In this document: piece by piece, positions 8,948 to 17,729 of the stretch
How positions within the stretch are numbered: position 1 is the first letter of the stretch
Layout: each line of letters starts with the position of its first letter
NCBI GenBank assembly: GCA_017631055.1
Contig: JAGBTZ010000049.1
Coordinates: 1-64,000, forward strand
Direction: 5' to 3'
DNA from: Alistipes sp.
Lineage (GTDB): Bacteria > Bacteroidota > Bacteroidia > Bacteroidales > Rikenellaceae
Length of the DNA stretch: 64,000 nucleotides
Program-made: the position numbers and the translations under genes
Notes under the pieces: generated by a model
Told to the model about the DNA's origin: nothing
The model's database searches: none
The model's input: only the letters and a program-made list of their open reading frames with translations

Positions 8948-9808
8948 ATGGGAGCTAAAGCTATGAGAAAATATGCTATGGTAGCACTTTCCTTGTTGGG
9001 AAGTGCTATCTTGCTATTCTCTTGTGGCTCGGAGGAGACCTCTTCGGAGGCCGCCAATAACGAGGCCCTGATGACCGAGCGTAGTGAAGATTTGATGATT
9101 CTCATGTCGGAGAACGGGCGTCGCTCCTATCACTTTAAGACCCCTCTGCTGGAGGGCTATACTTTGGCTTCCGACCCCTATCGCGAATTTCGCAAGGGTA
9201 TCCACATCATTACCTACCAGAATGACTCGCTCACAACCGTAAATGCTACGCTGGTGGCTAACTATGCCATCTTCTACGAGAAGCGCGAGTTGTGGGAGGC
9301 TAAGGGTGACGTGGTGGTCGAGAAGGCCGATGGAACTAAACTCTACACGCAACAACTCTACTGGAACTCCAAGACGGGGCGTATCTACTCGAATGTCGAT
9401 TCGAAGATTGTCAAGGGTACGGATGTCTTTATGGGCGAGGGCTTCGAGTCGGATGAGGAACTCAAGGATTGGCGTTTCCGCCGAATGTCGGGTAAGATGT
9501 TTGTCAATACGGAGCCGACCGAGGTTTCGGACTCGACGTCTGTGGCTGCAACACCGGCAACAACCGAGCCGAAAAATGCCAAGAGTAAACCCGTCACCGA
9601 GAAGAGGGAGAAAGCCCAAAAGGTTGAGCCAGAGGTTCAGCCCGAGCCTCGAGAGTCTATCCATAAGGCTAATGAGGTGCAAAAGCCCGTATCGGCCACG
9701 GGAGTACAACCTCGACCAATGCTCAAGAGAGCCAATAAACGAATTGAGGCGAGTGGCGAGAAGATGAAGGTACAGAAAGCCGAGAAGGCTGTACTTGCTG
9801 ATGAATAA
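8948..9808 (+). CDS. lptC: LPS export lipoprotein LptC
   Basis: Periplasmic, inner-membrane-attached component that passes LPS from LptB2FG towards LptA. It has 286 residues with a lipobox (SAILLFSC, Cys26), so it is lipid-anchored in place of the transmembrane helix of E. coli LptC. The LptC/OstA-like beta-jellyroll runs from about residue 45 to 190 (LMSENGRRSYHFKTPLLEGY, LWEAKGDVVVEKADGTKLYT, VFMGEGFESDEELKDW). A Lys/Glu/Pro-rich, probably disordered tail of about 90 residues follows, which is longer than usual. The start at 8948 is 4 bp after the TPR stop; the ATG at 8963 is an alternative. The partner lptD lies at 56334-59189. Confidence 0.85.
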   Translation: MGAKAMRKYAMVALSLLGSAILLFSCGSEETSSEAANNEALMTERSEDLMILMSENGRRSYHFKTPLLEGYTLASDPYREFRKGIHIITYQNDSLTTVNATLVANYAIFYEKRELWEAKGDVVVEKADGTKLYTQQLYWNSKTGRIYSNVDSKIVKGTDVFMGEGFESDEELKDWRFRRMSGKMFVNTEPTEVSDSTSVAATPATTEPKNAKSKPVTEKREKAQKVEPEVQPEPRESIHKANEVQKPVSATGVQPRPMLKRANKRIEASGEKMKVQKAEKAVLADE

Positions 9809-9820
9809 ATAGGGAGAAAG

Positions 9821-11104
9821 ATGCAGGATATGATTACATCTGTTGTGGTAATTGTCGTGATGCTAACCCTCTCCGCATTCTTCTCGGGTATGGAGATCGC
9901 CTTCATCAATAAAAACCGACTCAAACTCGAGATTGATCGCAAGCAGAATCGCCTGTTTGACTATATTGCCGACATCTTTGCCCGCCACCCGGGTCAATAT
10001 ATTACCACTATTCTGGTCGGTAATAATATCGCGCTTGTGGTCTATTCGCTCTGTATGTCGGTGGTGATTAGGGCTTTGGCCTATGCTTTCGGGTGGCGAG
10101 AGGTGGCCGATAATGGCTCATTCGTGCTCGAGACCATCGTGCCGACCATAATTGTAATCTTCGTTGGCGAATATATTCCCAAGTCTATATTCCGTAGCAA
10201 GCCCAATTTCTACTACAAATTCTTTGCGCCGGTAATCTACCTGTTCTATCTGCTGCTCTATCCGTTGGCTCGCTTTACTACGCTGCTGTCGTATGGCATA
10301 TTGCGTCTGTTCGGTCGCAAGAACGAAATCGGAGAGGTCGATATGCGATTTGATCGTAGCGATTTGGAGCACCTGTTGGATAGCAACAATAACGATACCC
10401 AGCACGAGCCTGCCGATCAGGAGATTAAAATTCTGCAGAATGCACTCGATTTTGCCGATTTGAGAGTGAGAGATTGTATGATTTCTCGCGTGGATATCGA
10501 GGCGGTGGATGGCGAGGATACCTCTATCGAGGAGTTGACCGAGAGGTTTGTCGATTCGATGTATTCGCGAATTTTCGTGTGGAGGGGCTCGATTGATAAT
10601 ATCGTGGGCTATGTCAACGTCAAGAGTCTGTTCCATGAGCCCAAGAGCATCGAGGAGGTGCTTATGGAGGTCGATTTCGTAGCAGAAACTCTGCCTTTGC
10701 AACAGATGCTCGAGCACTTTATGAAGAGCAAGAGCAATATCGCTGTGGTTATCGACGAGTTTGGCGGTACGGCCGGTATCATCTCGTTGGAGGATGTCCT
10801 CGAGCAGATTTTTGGCGATATTGAGGACGAGCACGATAAGCCCGAGATGGTCGAAAAGCAGGTGTCGGAGAATGAATATGTCTTCTCATGTAGGTTGGAT
10901 GTGGAGTATCTGAACGAGCGCTATGGGCTCAATATCGAGGAGAGCGAGGAGTATGATACCTTGGCAGGATACATTATTTATAATTATGACGGACTGCCCG
11001 TTGCAGGCGAGATAATCACGATTGATGACCTCCGAATTAAGATTTTGAGGACCACTCGTTCCCGTCTGGAATTGGCAAGAGTCGAAATGTTGCAAAAAAA
11101 ATGA
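9821..11104 (+). CDS. CNNM/CorC-type membrane protein with CBS pair
   Basis: A 427-residue integral membrane protein of the hemolysin/CNNM family. The N-terminal domain has about four hydrophobic segments and the DUF21 signature (SAFFSGMEIAFINKNR; TTILVGNNIALVVYS). Two CBS domains follow (VRDCMISRVDIEAV onwards, and the FGGTAGIISLEDVLEQIFGD segment), then a C-terminal CorC/HlyC transporter-associated domain. Family members export divalent cations such as Mg2+ or Co2+; in gliding Bacteroidota the homologue is GldE. It lies 12 bp after lptC, probably in the same operon. The older name hemolysin should not be read as a toxin call. Confidence 0.88.
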   Translation: MQDMITSVVVIVVMLTLSAFFSGMEIAFINKNRLKLEIDRKQNRLFDYIADIFARHPGQYITTILVGNNIALVVYSLCMSVVIRALAYAFGWREVADNGSFVLETIVPTIIVIFVGEYIPKSIFRSKPNFYYKFFAPVIYLFYLLLYPLARFTTLLSYGILRLFGRKNEIGEVDMRFDRSDLEHLLDSNNNDTQHEPADQEIKILQNALDFADLRVRDCMISRVDIEAVDGEDTSIEELTERFVDSMYSRIFVWRGSIDNIVGYVNVKSLFHEPKSIEEVLMEVDFVAETLPLQQMLEHFMKSKSNIAVVIDEFGGTAGIISLEDVLEQIFGDIEDEHDKPEMVEKQVSENEYVFSCRLDVEYLNERYGLNIEESEEYDTLAGYIIYNYDGLPVAGEIITIDDLRIKILRTTRSRLELARVEMLQKK

Positions 11105-11136
11105 TGTTGAAGTGCAACTTTTCGGAATAAATTTAC

Positions 11137-11144
11137 TACCTTTG
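11137..11144 (+). promoter_or_regulatory. Putative -7 box for the PPIase gene
   Basis: TACCTTTG matches the Bacteroidota -7 consensus TAnnTTTG, in the 78-bp gap upstream of 11183. No TTTG is visible about 20 bp upstream, so only the -7 half is supported. The same octamer occurs upstream of the RND, mreB and amiC genes. Confidence 0.45.
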
Positions 11145-11182
11145 GAAACTATTTTTGACTAATTATAAAACATTTAAGTAAT

Positions 11183-13213
11183 ATGTTAAGTCTAAACACT
11201 TTAAGAACCAAGTTCGGCATTGTGCTTTCGGTGGTGATTGCACTTGCTTTGTTGGCATTTATTTTCTCGCTCCGTTACGAAATGGGTTTCGGTGGCAATG
11301 ACCCGAAAGTCGGTGAGATTAACGGAGATAAGATTCTCTACTCGGAGTACTACAACGAGTACGAGGTAACCAAGAACAACAATGGTGGCGCAGAGGCATA
11401 CGATGAGGCTGCCGATGAGCGTTTCTCGCAGGGCGCATGGCAGTCGCTGATTGCTAAGCATGCACTCATCCCCGGCTTTAAGCAGATGGGTATCGTTGTG
11501 TCGGATGCAGAGCGTTTGTCGATGCTCTCGGGCGAGCACGCTTCGGGTGTCTTCTACAACGCATTTGCAAATCCTGCCACTGGTGAGTACAATGTGAACG
11601 GCATTGCCGAGTTCCTCACTCAGTCGGAGGCTAACCCTCAAATGCACCAGCTTTGGAACTACATCAACTCGCAGGCTACACTCGAGCGTCAGATTGCAAA
11701 GTTCTCGGGCATTGTTAAGGGTGGCGTATACGTTAATGCATTGGAGGTTGCTGATGGCGTTCGTAATGCAAACAACACCTTTGCAGGTAAGGTTGTAGCT
11801 CGCCGCTATAACTCGCTCCCCGATTCGATTTTCACCGTAAGCAAGGGCGAGATGAAGAAGTACTACAACGAGCACAAGGAGATGTTTGCACAGCAGCCTT
11901 CGCGCTCGATTTCGTATGTGGTATTCGATGTTGAGGCAACTCAGGAGGATATGTCTGCACTCGAGGCTGAGGTTAAGAATGCAGCAGCAGAATTTGCACA
12001 GACTGAGGATATTAAGTCGCTCGTGCGCCAGAATCGCCACGGTTCGATTGATGATCGCTATGTTAGCAAAGACGAACTCTCGAAGGCTGAGTCGGCTGCT
12101 CTGATGGCAGGTAAGACCTTTGGCCCCGAGCTCTCGAACGATGTTTGGAGTGTTGCTCGTGTTATGGATAGCAAGGTCGTTGCAGATTCGCTCACTTTGA
12201 GCCACATCGTAGTACCTTACAACGAGGAGAAACTCGCTGATAGCCTTTACCTCGCAGTTAAGGGTGGTGCTGACTTTGCAGAGGCTGCTCGCAACCACTC
12301 GATGGTTGAGACTGCAGCTGCTGGTGGTGTGATTGGCACAATGCCTTTCTCGGCTCTTCCCGTAGAGTTTGTTGCTCCGATGGAGAAGGCTCGTAAGGGC
12401 GATATCGTGAAGATTGCTACCGGCAACGCTATCCAGATTGTTAAGGTTGACGGCCTTAAGGGTCGCTCGAAGCACGTTAAGGTTGCTCGTTTGGAGTACC
12501 CCGTAGTTGCATCGGCTGCAACCACTCGCAATATCCACAACTCGGCAAGCTCGTTCGCAGTTGAGGCTAATGGCTCGATTGAGAAGTTCAACGCAGCTGC
12601 TGCTGAGGCTTCGATGACTCCGCGTGTTGCTGAGATTGCAAACGGTGAGCGTTCGGTGCGTGGCTTGGAGCGTTCGCAGGAGGTTGCTCGCTGGGCTTAC
12701 AATGCTGAGGTGGGTGATGTTTCGGAGATCTTCAAGGTTGATGGCGACTATGTAGTAGCTGTTCTGACCGAGATTGACGATGAGGAGTATAAGCCCCTCT
12801 CGGAGGTTGAGTTCCAGGTTAAGTCGGCTCTTCTCAACGACAAGAAGTTTGCTCACATTGTTGAGCAGATGTCGGGTGCGACTATCGATGAGGTTGCTGC
12901 ATCGTTCGGCGAGGAGGCTACCGATTTCGAGGGTGTGACCTATGGTTCGTTCTATGTCAATGGCGTGGGTGTTGAGCCTCGTCTGGTAGGTGCTATCGCA
13001 GCAACTGCCGAGAAGGATGTTCTTTCGGCTCCTGTTAAGGGAAATATGGGCGCTTACGTCTTCGTTGTTACCTCGATTGAGGCTGGCGAGCAGAGCGCTG
13101 AGGCCGAGAAGGTACGCCTTCAGGCTATGATGGAGGGTATGTCGCAGCAGGCATCGCTCTTCGCTGTTCAGCAGATGGCAAAGGTTAAGGATTTGCGTAG
13201 CAAGTACTTTTAA
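11183..13213 (+). CDS. SurA/PpiD-type peptidylprolyl isomerase
   Basis: A 676-residue envelope chaperone and prolyl isomerase. One N-terminal transmembrane anchor (IVLSVVIALALLAFIFSLRY) is followed by a SurA-N-like helical domain (VGEINGDKILYSEYYNEYEV), a parvulin rotamase domain at about residues 335-440 (LSHIVVPYNEEKLADSLYLA, GGVIGTMPFSALPVEFVAPM) and a second, degenerate PPIase-like region. The layout matches PpiD, which assists outer-membrane protein folding from the inner membrane. Codon use is extremely restricted (GAG, AAG, GTT, GCA), suggesting strong expression. It has its own putative -7 box at 11137 and a strong terminator at 13236. Confidence 0.9.
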   Translation: MLSLNTLRTKFGIVLSVVIALALLAFIFSLRYEMGFGGNDPKVGEINGDKILYSEYYNEYEVTKNNNGGAEAYDEAADERFSQGAWQSLIAKHALIPGFKQMGIVVSDAERLSMLSGEHASGVFYNAFANPATGEYNVNGIAEFLTQSEANPQMHQLWNYINSQATLERQIAKFSGIVKGGVYVNALEVADGVRNANNTFAGKVVARRYNSLPDSIFTVSKGEMKKYYNEHKEMFAQQPSRSISYVVFDVEATQEDMSALEAEVKNAAAEFAQTEDIKSLVRQNRHGSIDDRYVSKDELSKAESAALMAGKTFGPELSNDVWSVARVMDSKVVADSLTLSHIVVPYNEEKLADSLYLAVKGGADFAEAARNHSMVETAAAGGVIGTMPFSALPVEFVAPMEKARKGDIVKIATGNAIQIVKVDGLKGRSKHVKVARLEYPVVASAATTRNIHNSASSFAVEANGSIEKFNAAAAEASMTPRVAEIANGERSVRGLERSQEVARWAYNAEVGDVSEIFKVDGDYVVAVLTEIDDEEYKPLSEVEFQVKSALLNDKKFAHIVEQMSGATIDEVAASFGEEATDFEGVTYGSFYVNGVGVEPRLVGAIAATAEKDVLSAPVKGNMGAYVFVVTSIEAGEQSAEAEKVRLQAMMEGMSQQASLFAVQQMAKVKDLRSKYF

Positions 13214-13235
13214 TTGAGATACATTTCCGGTTAAG

Positions 13236-13267
13236 AGCGGTATCTGTCCTTCGGGGCGGATACCGCT
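13236..13267 (+). terminator. UUCG-loop terminator after the PPIase gene
   Basis: AGCGGTATC at 13236-13244 pairs with GATACCGCT at 13259-13267, with a near-perfect inner stem closed by a TTCG tetraloop at 13250-13253 and TTTTGTT after it. It is the clearest intrinsic terminator in the first 15 kb. Confidence 0.9.
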
Positions 13268-13276
13268 TTTGTTATT

Positions 13277-13318
13277 GGCCATTAGCTATTAGCCATTGGC
13301 CATTGGCCATTGGCTAAC
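13277..13318 (+). repeat. Heptamer array, RGCCATT type (array 1)
   Basis: Five units plus a partial in register: GGCCATT, AGCTATT, AGCCATT, GGCCATT, GGCCATT, GGCTAAC. It lies between the PPIase terminator and the RND operon promoter. The same unit recurs at 19306, 35856, 43940 and 53947, always on the + strand. Confidence 0.9.
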
Positions 13319-13354
13319 TCATCTAACCCGTTTCTCTCATTGTTAAATAATTTT

Positions 13355-13382
13355 GAATTACGAATTATGAATTGTAAATTAT
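13355..13382 (+). repeat. AT-rich heptamer array, GAATTAN type
   Basis: Four consecutive 7-bp units in register: GAATTAC, GAATTAT, GAATTGT, AAATTAT. It ends 6 bp before the -7 box of the RND operon, so it occupies the -33/UP-element region of that promoter. Confidence 0.8.
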
Positions 13383-13388
13383 ATTTGT

Positions 13389-13396
13389 TACCTTTG
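13389..13396 (+). promoter_or_regulatory. Putative -7 box of the RND efflux operon
   Basis: TACCTTTG matches TAnnTTTG, 50 bp upstream of the adaptor ATG. A heptamer array fills the region upstream, and no clean -33 TTTG at 19-21 bp spacing is seen. No regulator gene is adjacent. Confidence 0.5.
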
Positions 13397-13446
13397 TAAC
13401 ACTTTCCCTACCGATACAAATATAAACTAATATACTAACTGCAACA

Positions 13447-14580
13447 ATGATGAAAATCAATTCTAAGAGTGTGTTTGCGGCGGGCGTATTGGCTCTTTGC
13501 GTGTGCGTATGCGTATCGTGTGCCGAGGAGCAGAAGTCTACTATCCGCAACCGAGAGTATGGCGTGATGGTTATGGAGCCCACATCACGACAACTTAATT
13601 CAGTCTACTCTGCTTCAATTCGCGGTAAGCAGGATATCGATATTCGCCCTAAGGTTTCGGGCTATATCACCGATATCTATGTCAAGGAGGGCTCGATGGT
13701 TAAGAAGGGTCAGACCCTCTTTGTTATCGACCAGGTGCCTTATGAGGCCGAGTTGCAGACCGCTATTGCGAATGTGGATGTGGCTCAAGCTTCGGTCGAT
13801 GCTGCCGAGCTGACAACCAACAGCAAGGAGCGACTCTTCGAGCAGAAGATTATCTCGGACTTCGAGTTGCGTATGGCGCAGACTACTTTGGCAAGTGAGC
13901 GTGCAACGCTGGCACAGGCTAAGGCGAAAGAGGTAAATGCTCGTAATAATCTCTCTTATACGATGGTCAAGAGTCCTGCAGATGGAGTTCTTGGTACTTT
14001 GCCCTTCCGTGTAGGTACGCTTGTAAGCCCTTCGGATGCGACTCCCTTAACCTCTGTTTCCGATAACTCCGAGATGTATGTCTACTTCTCGATGACCGAG
14101 AGTCAGGTGCTCTCGCTTACACGCCGTCACGGCTCGTTGGAGCAGGCTCTGCAGCAGATGCCTTCGATCGAGTTGCAGTTGAGCGATGGAACAATCTACT
14201 CGGAGAAGGGTCGCATCGAGTCGATAAGCGGTATTATCGACCCCACTACCGGCTCGGTGTCAATTCGTTCGCGCTTCCCCAACCAGAAGCGTCTGCTCTT
14301 GTCGGGTGGCTCGGGTAATGTGATTTTGCCCCACCAGCAAGAGGGTTGTCTGGTTATTCCTCAATCGGCCACATACGAAATTCAGGATAAAATTTATGCC
14401 TATAAGCTCGAGAATGGCGTTGCCAAGTCGCAGATTATCGGAGTCTTCGAGATTAGTAACGGCAAGGAGTATGTCGTGGAGTCGGGCTTGATGCAGGGCG
14501 ACACTATCGTAGTCGAGGGTGTGGGTCTGCTGCGTGATGGTATGGCTGTGAAGGTTAAGGATGTTGTTAAGAGCGAGTAA
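13447..14580 (+). CDS. RND efflux periplasmic adaptor lipoprotein
   Basis: Membrane-fusion protein of 377 residues that bridges the RND pump and the outer-membrane channel. A lipobox in CVCVSC (Cys25) anchors it in the inner membrane. Visible domains: the first half of the lipoyl/barrel-sandwich (RGKQDIDIRPKVSGYITDIY), an alpha-helical hairpin with Ala/Glu-rich heptads at about 95-155, the second lipoyl half (VKSPADGVLGTLPFRVGTLV), then beta-barrel and membrane-proximal domains. It is the first gene of a three-gene operon, 18 bp before the permease. Substrates cannot be read from sequence. The family is usually annotated AcrA/MexA-like. Confidence 0.93.
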   Translation: MMKINSKSVFAAGVLALCVCVCVSCAEEQKSTIRNREYGVMVMEPTSRQLNSVYSASIRGKQDIDIRPKVSGYITDIYVKEGSMVKKGQTLFVIDQVPYEAELQTAIANVDVAQASVDAAELTTNSKERLFEQKIISDFELRMAQTTLASERATLAQAKAKEVNARNNLSYTMVKSPADGVLGTLPFRVGTLVSPSDATPLTSVSDNSEMYVYFSMTESQVLSLTRRHGSLEQALQQMPSIELQLSDGTIYSEKGRIESISGIIDPTTGSVSIRSRFPNQKRLLLSGGSGNVILPHQQEGCLVIPQSATYEIQDKIYAYKLENGVAKSQIIGVFEISNGKEYVVESGLMQGDTIVVEGVGLLRDGMAVKVKDVVKSE

Positions 14581-14598
14581 TAGAAAATCCCGAGAGAG

Positions 14599-17500
14599 AT
14601 GAATATCAAAACCTTTATCGACAGACCAGTACTGTCGTCAGTAATCTCGATTGTAATCGTTCTGGGTGGACTCATTGGTCTTGCATCGTTGCCCATCGAG
14701 CGATATCCCAACATTGCACCTCCGACAATCAACGTGAGTGCATCCTACACCGGAGCGAGCGCCGAGACGGTGCAGAAGAGTGTGGTGGTGCCACTGGAGG
14801 AGGCTATCAATGGTGTGGAGAATATGACCTATATGTACTCCACAGCGACCAATAATGGTAGTGCCAATGTTCAAATCTACTTCAAGCAGGGTACTGACCC
14901 CGATATGGCGGCAGTCAATGTCCAGAACTGTGTTTCGCGTGCCACTCGCCAGTTGCCTTCGGAGGTTACGGATGTGGGTGTCACGGTCAAGAAGCGTCAA
15001 ACCAACATCTTGGAGCAGATTGCAATCTATAGCCCCAACGGAACTTACGATAGAACTTTTATTGTAAACTATATCAAGATTAACCTTGTGCCGGCACTCT
15101 CGCGTATTGCCGGTGTGGGTGATATCGATGTGCGAGGTTCGGATTATAGTATGCGTGTGTGGCTCAAGCCCGATGTTATGGCGCAGTATAAGCTTATTCC
15201 TGACGATATCACTGCGGCACTTGCCGAGCAGAATATCGAGGCGGCTACCGGCTCGCTGGGAGAGAGTTCCGACCAAACCTTCCAGTATGCGATGCGTTAC
15301 AAGGGTCGCTTGGAGAAGCCCGAGGAGTTCGAAAATATCGTAATTCGCGCACTGCCCAATGGCGAGTTGTTGCGCCTGAAGGATATTGCAACAATCGAGC
15401 TGGGAACGCAGACTTACCTCTATCTGGGAGAGGTTAATGGTTGCCCCGGAACGTCATTCTCGATATTCCAAACCCCGGGCTCGAATGCAACCGAGGTTAT
15501 CAACCAGATTGATGCATATATGGAGGAGGCTGCCAAGAGCTTCCCCGCCGATTTGGAGATGGTCGTTCTGTCGAGTTCGAACGACTTCCTCTATGCTTCG
15601 ATTCATAACGTAATCCGCACCCTTATCGAGGCTATTATCCTCGTTACATTGGTAGTATTCGTATTCTTGCGCTCGGTGCGTTCGACCGTGATTCCGCTTG
15701 TGGGAACTATCGTGTCGCTTATCGGTACGTTTATGTTCCTCTACTTCTTCGGCTTCAGTATCAACCTGCTCACGCTGTTTGCGTTGGTGCTCTCGATTGG
15801 TGTGGTTGTCGATGATGCGATTATTGTGGTCGAGGCGGTGCATTCACGCTTCGATGCGGGTTATAAGTCGCCCTATAAGGCTGCAGTGGATGCAATGGAC
15901 GGTATCACCTCGGCCGTTGTGACAAGTTCGCTTGTCTTTATGGCGGTGTTTATTCCTGTGTCGATGATTGGCGGAACTTCGGGCGCATTCTACACCCAGT
16001 TCGGTATCACAATGGCAGTGGCAGTGGGTATCTCGGCTATCAATGCGCTGACTCTGAGCCCGGCACTCTGCGCCATGATGCTTAAGCCCCACGATGAGGA
16101 GGGTAATGAGGTTAAGATGACCTTCGGCAAGCGTTTGAATATGGCACTCGATGCCTCGTTCGAGCGTATGCGTAAGCACTACTTGCGAGGTGTTACGGCT
16201 CTGCTTCGTCATCGCTGGGTGGCAGCAACGTTGCTCGTAGTGTCGGTTATCGGCTTGGTTTACCTTATGCAGAACACCAAGACGGGCCTTATTCCTCAGG
16301 AGGATATGGGTACGGTGCGTGTCGATGTGTCGACTCCTCCGGGCAGCTCGTTGGCCTATACCAAGGAGATTATGGATAGGGTAGACCGCGATATCATCAA
16401 GGATATCGATGAGGCTCGTGCTTATGTCAATATGGCAGGCTTCTCGCAGACGGGTGGTGCTGGTACCTCGCAGGGTAACTTTACACTGCGACTCAAGCAC
16501 TGGGACGAGCGCCCCGGTAAGGAGCATAGTGTCAGCAACATTATGGATAGAGTGAAGGAGTATGCGGCAAACTTTAACGATGCCAAGATATTTACCTCGG
16601 CACCGCCGATGATTCCCGGATATGGTGCAACCAACGGTTTTAATGTCTACATCCAGGACCGTAAGGGTGGCTCTATCGAGGATTTGGCGATGGTTACTAC
16701 CGAGTTCCTCAAGTATCTGAACGATAGGCCCGAAATTGGCTCGGCTCACACTTCGTTTAATCCGAAATTCCCGCAGTATCAGATAGATGTAGATGCTGTG
16801 AAGTGTAAGCGTGCAGGTGTGTCACCCAAGGAGGTGCTTACGGTGTTGAACGGCTACTATGGAGGTCGCCTGTCGACTCGCTTCAACCGATTTACCAAAC
16901 TCTATCAGGTGAAGGTGCAGGCCGATCCGAAGTATCGTACCGATTTGCAGACTCTGGATAACATCTTTATCCGCATCGGTGGCGAAATGGCTCCTATCAG
17001 CCAGTTCGTTACATTGAAGAAGATCTATGCACCCGAGAACCTCTCGCGATTTAATATGTTCCCCTGTATCAGCGTGAATGGCCGTGCGGCTGAGGGCTAC
17101 TCTTCGGGTGATGCAATCAAGGCTGTGCGCGAAATTGCAGCAGAGATTCTCCCCGTGGGTTATGGATTTGACTTTGGAGGTATCTCGCGTGAGGAGGCTC
17201 AGAGTGGCAACAATACTATCTATATCTTCATCGTCTGCATAACACTAATCTACTTGATTCTCTGCGCATTGTATGAGAGCTTTATGCTGCCGTTGGCGGT
17301 TATTCTCTCGGTGCCGTTCGGTATTGCTGGTAGCTTCTTGTTTGCCCACACGATGGGTCTTGAGAATAATATCTACCTCCAGACCGGTCTTATTATGTTG
17401 ATTGGTTTGTTGGCTAAGACGGCCATCCTGATTACGGAGTATGCCGTTGAGCACCGCAGAAAGGGAATGAGTATTATGCGTGCAGCCTACTCGGCAACCA

Positions 17501-17727
17501 AGGAGCGTTTCCGCCCGATTTTGATGACTGCTTTGACAATGATTTTCGGTCTTCTGCCGCTGATGTTCTCGTCGGGTGTGGGTGCTAATGGTAACAATAC
17601 GCTTGGTGCCGGTGTTGTGGGTGGAATGCTTGTCGGAACGCTGGCTCTGCTCTTTATAGTTCCGCCCTTCTTTGTGGCGTTCCAGTGGCTGCAGGAGAAG
17701 ATTAAACCTATTAAAAAAGCCGAATAA
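14599..17727 (+). CDS. RND multidrug efflux permease (HAE1 type)
   Basis: Inner-membrane proton-driven exporter of 1042 residues, close to AcrB (1049). TM1 is at the N terminus (VLSSVISIVIVLGGLIGLAS). Two large periplasmic loops and two sets of helices follow, with the proton-relay pair in GVVVDDAIIVVE (D405, D406), aligned with AcrB D407/D408. The last helices include GLIMLIGLLAKTAILI and VGGMLVGTLALLFIVPPFFV. It should work as a trimer with the flanking adaptor and TolC-like protein, expelling hydrophobic or amphiphilic compounds. It lies 18 bp after the adaptor and 2 bp before the channel gene. No local repressor gene is present. Confidence 0.96.
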   Translation: MNIKTFIDRPVLSSVISIVIVLGGLIGLASLPIERYPNIAPPTINVSASYTGASAETVQKSVVVPLEEAINGVENMTYMYSTATNNGSANVQIYFKQGTDPDMAAVNVQNCVSRATRQLPSEVTDVGVTVKKRQTNILEQIAIYSPNGTYDRTFIVNYIKINLVPALSRIAGVGDIDVRGSDYSMRVWLKPDVMAQYKLIPDDITAALAEQNIEAATGSLGESSDQTFQYAMRYKGRLEKPEEFENIVIRALPNGELLRLKDIATIELGTQTYLYLGEVNGCPGTSFSIFQTPGSNATEVINQIDAYMEEAAKSFPADLEMVVLSSSNDFLYASIHNVIRTLIEAIILVTLVVFVFLRSVRSTVIPLVGTIVSLIGTFMFLYFFGFSINLLTLFALVLSIGVVVDDAIIVVEAVHSRFDAGYKSPYKAAVDAMDGITSAVVTSSLVFMAVFIPVSMIGGTSGAFYTQFGITMAVAVGISAINALTLSPALCAMMLKPHDEEGNEVKMTFGKRLNMALDASFERMRKHYLRGVTALLRHRWVAATLLVVSVIGLVYLMQNTKTGLIPQEDMGTVRVDVSTPPGSSLAYTKEIMDRVDRDIIKDIDEARAYVNMAGFSQTGGAGTSQGNFTLRLKHWDERPGKEHSVSNIMDRVKEYAANFNDAKIFTSAPPMIPGYGATNGFNVYIQDRKGGSIEDLAMVTTEFLKYLNDRPEIGSAHTSFNPKFPQYQIDVDAVKCKRAGVSPKEVLTVLNGYYGGRLSTRFNRFTKLYQVKVQADPKYRTDLQTLDNIFIRIGGEMAPISQFVTLKKIYAPENLSRFNMFPCISVNGRAAEGYSSGDAIKAVREIAAEILPVGYGFDFGGISREEAQSGNNTIYIFIVCITLIYLILCALYESFMLPLAVILSVPFGIAGSFLFAHTMGLENNIYLQTGLIMLIGLLAKTAILITEYAVEHRRKGMSIMRAAYSATKERFRPILMTALTMIFGLLPLMFSSGVGANGNNTLGAGVVGGMLVGTLALLFIVPPFFVAFQWLQEKIKPIKKAE

Positions 17728-17729
17728 CA

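Noticed and set aside
7612..9105. 497-aa antisense ORF opposite the TPR gene
   Set aside because: Codon-bias shadow; no start context, no domain.
9821..11104. Haemolysin toxin
   Set aside because: The family name is historical; DUF21 plus CBS plus CorC domains indicate a cation-transport membrane protein.
11201..13282. 693-aa antisense ORF opposite the PPIase gene
   Set aside because: Caused by the restricted codon use of the sense gene, which leaves few antisense stops. The product is Leu/Arg/His/Asn-rich without domains.
13277..13318. Heptamer arrays as CRISPR
   Set aside because: Units are 7 bp without spacers, and no cas genes are nearby.
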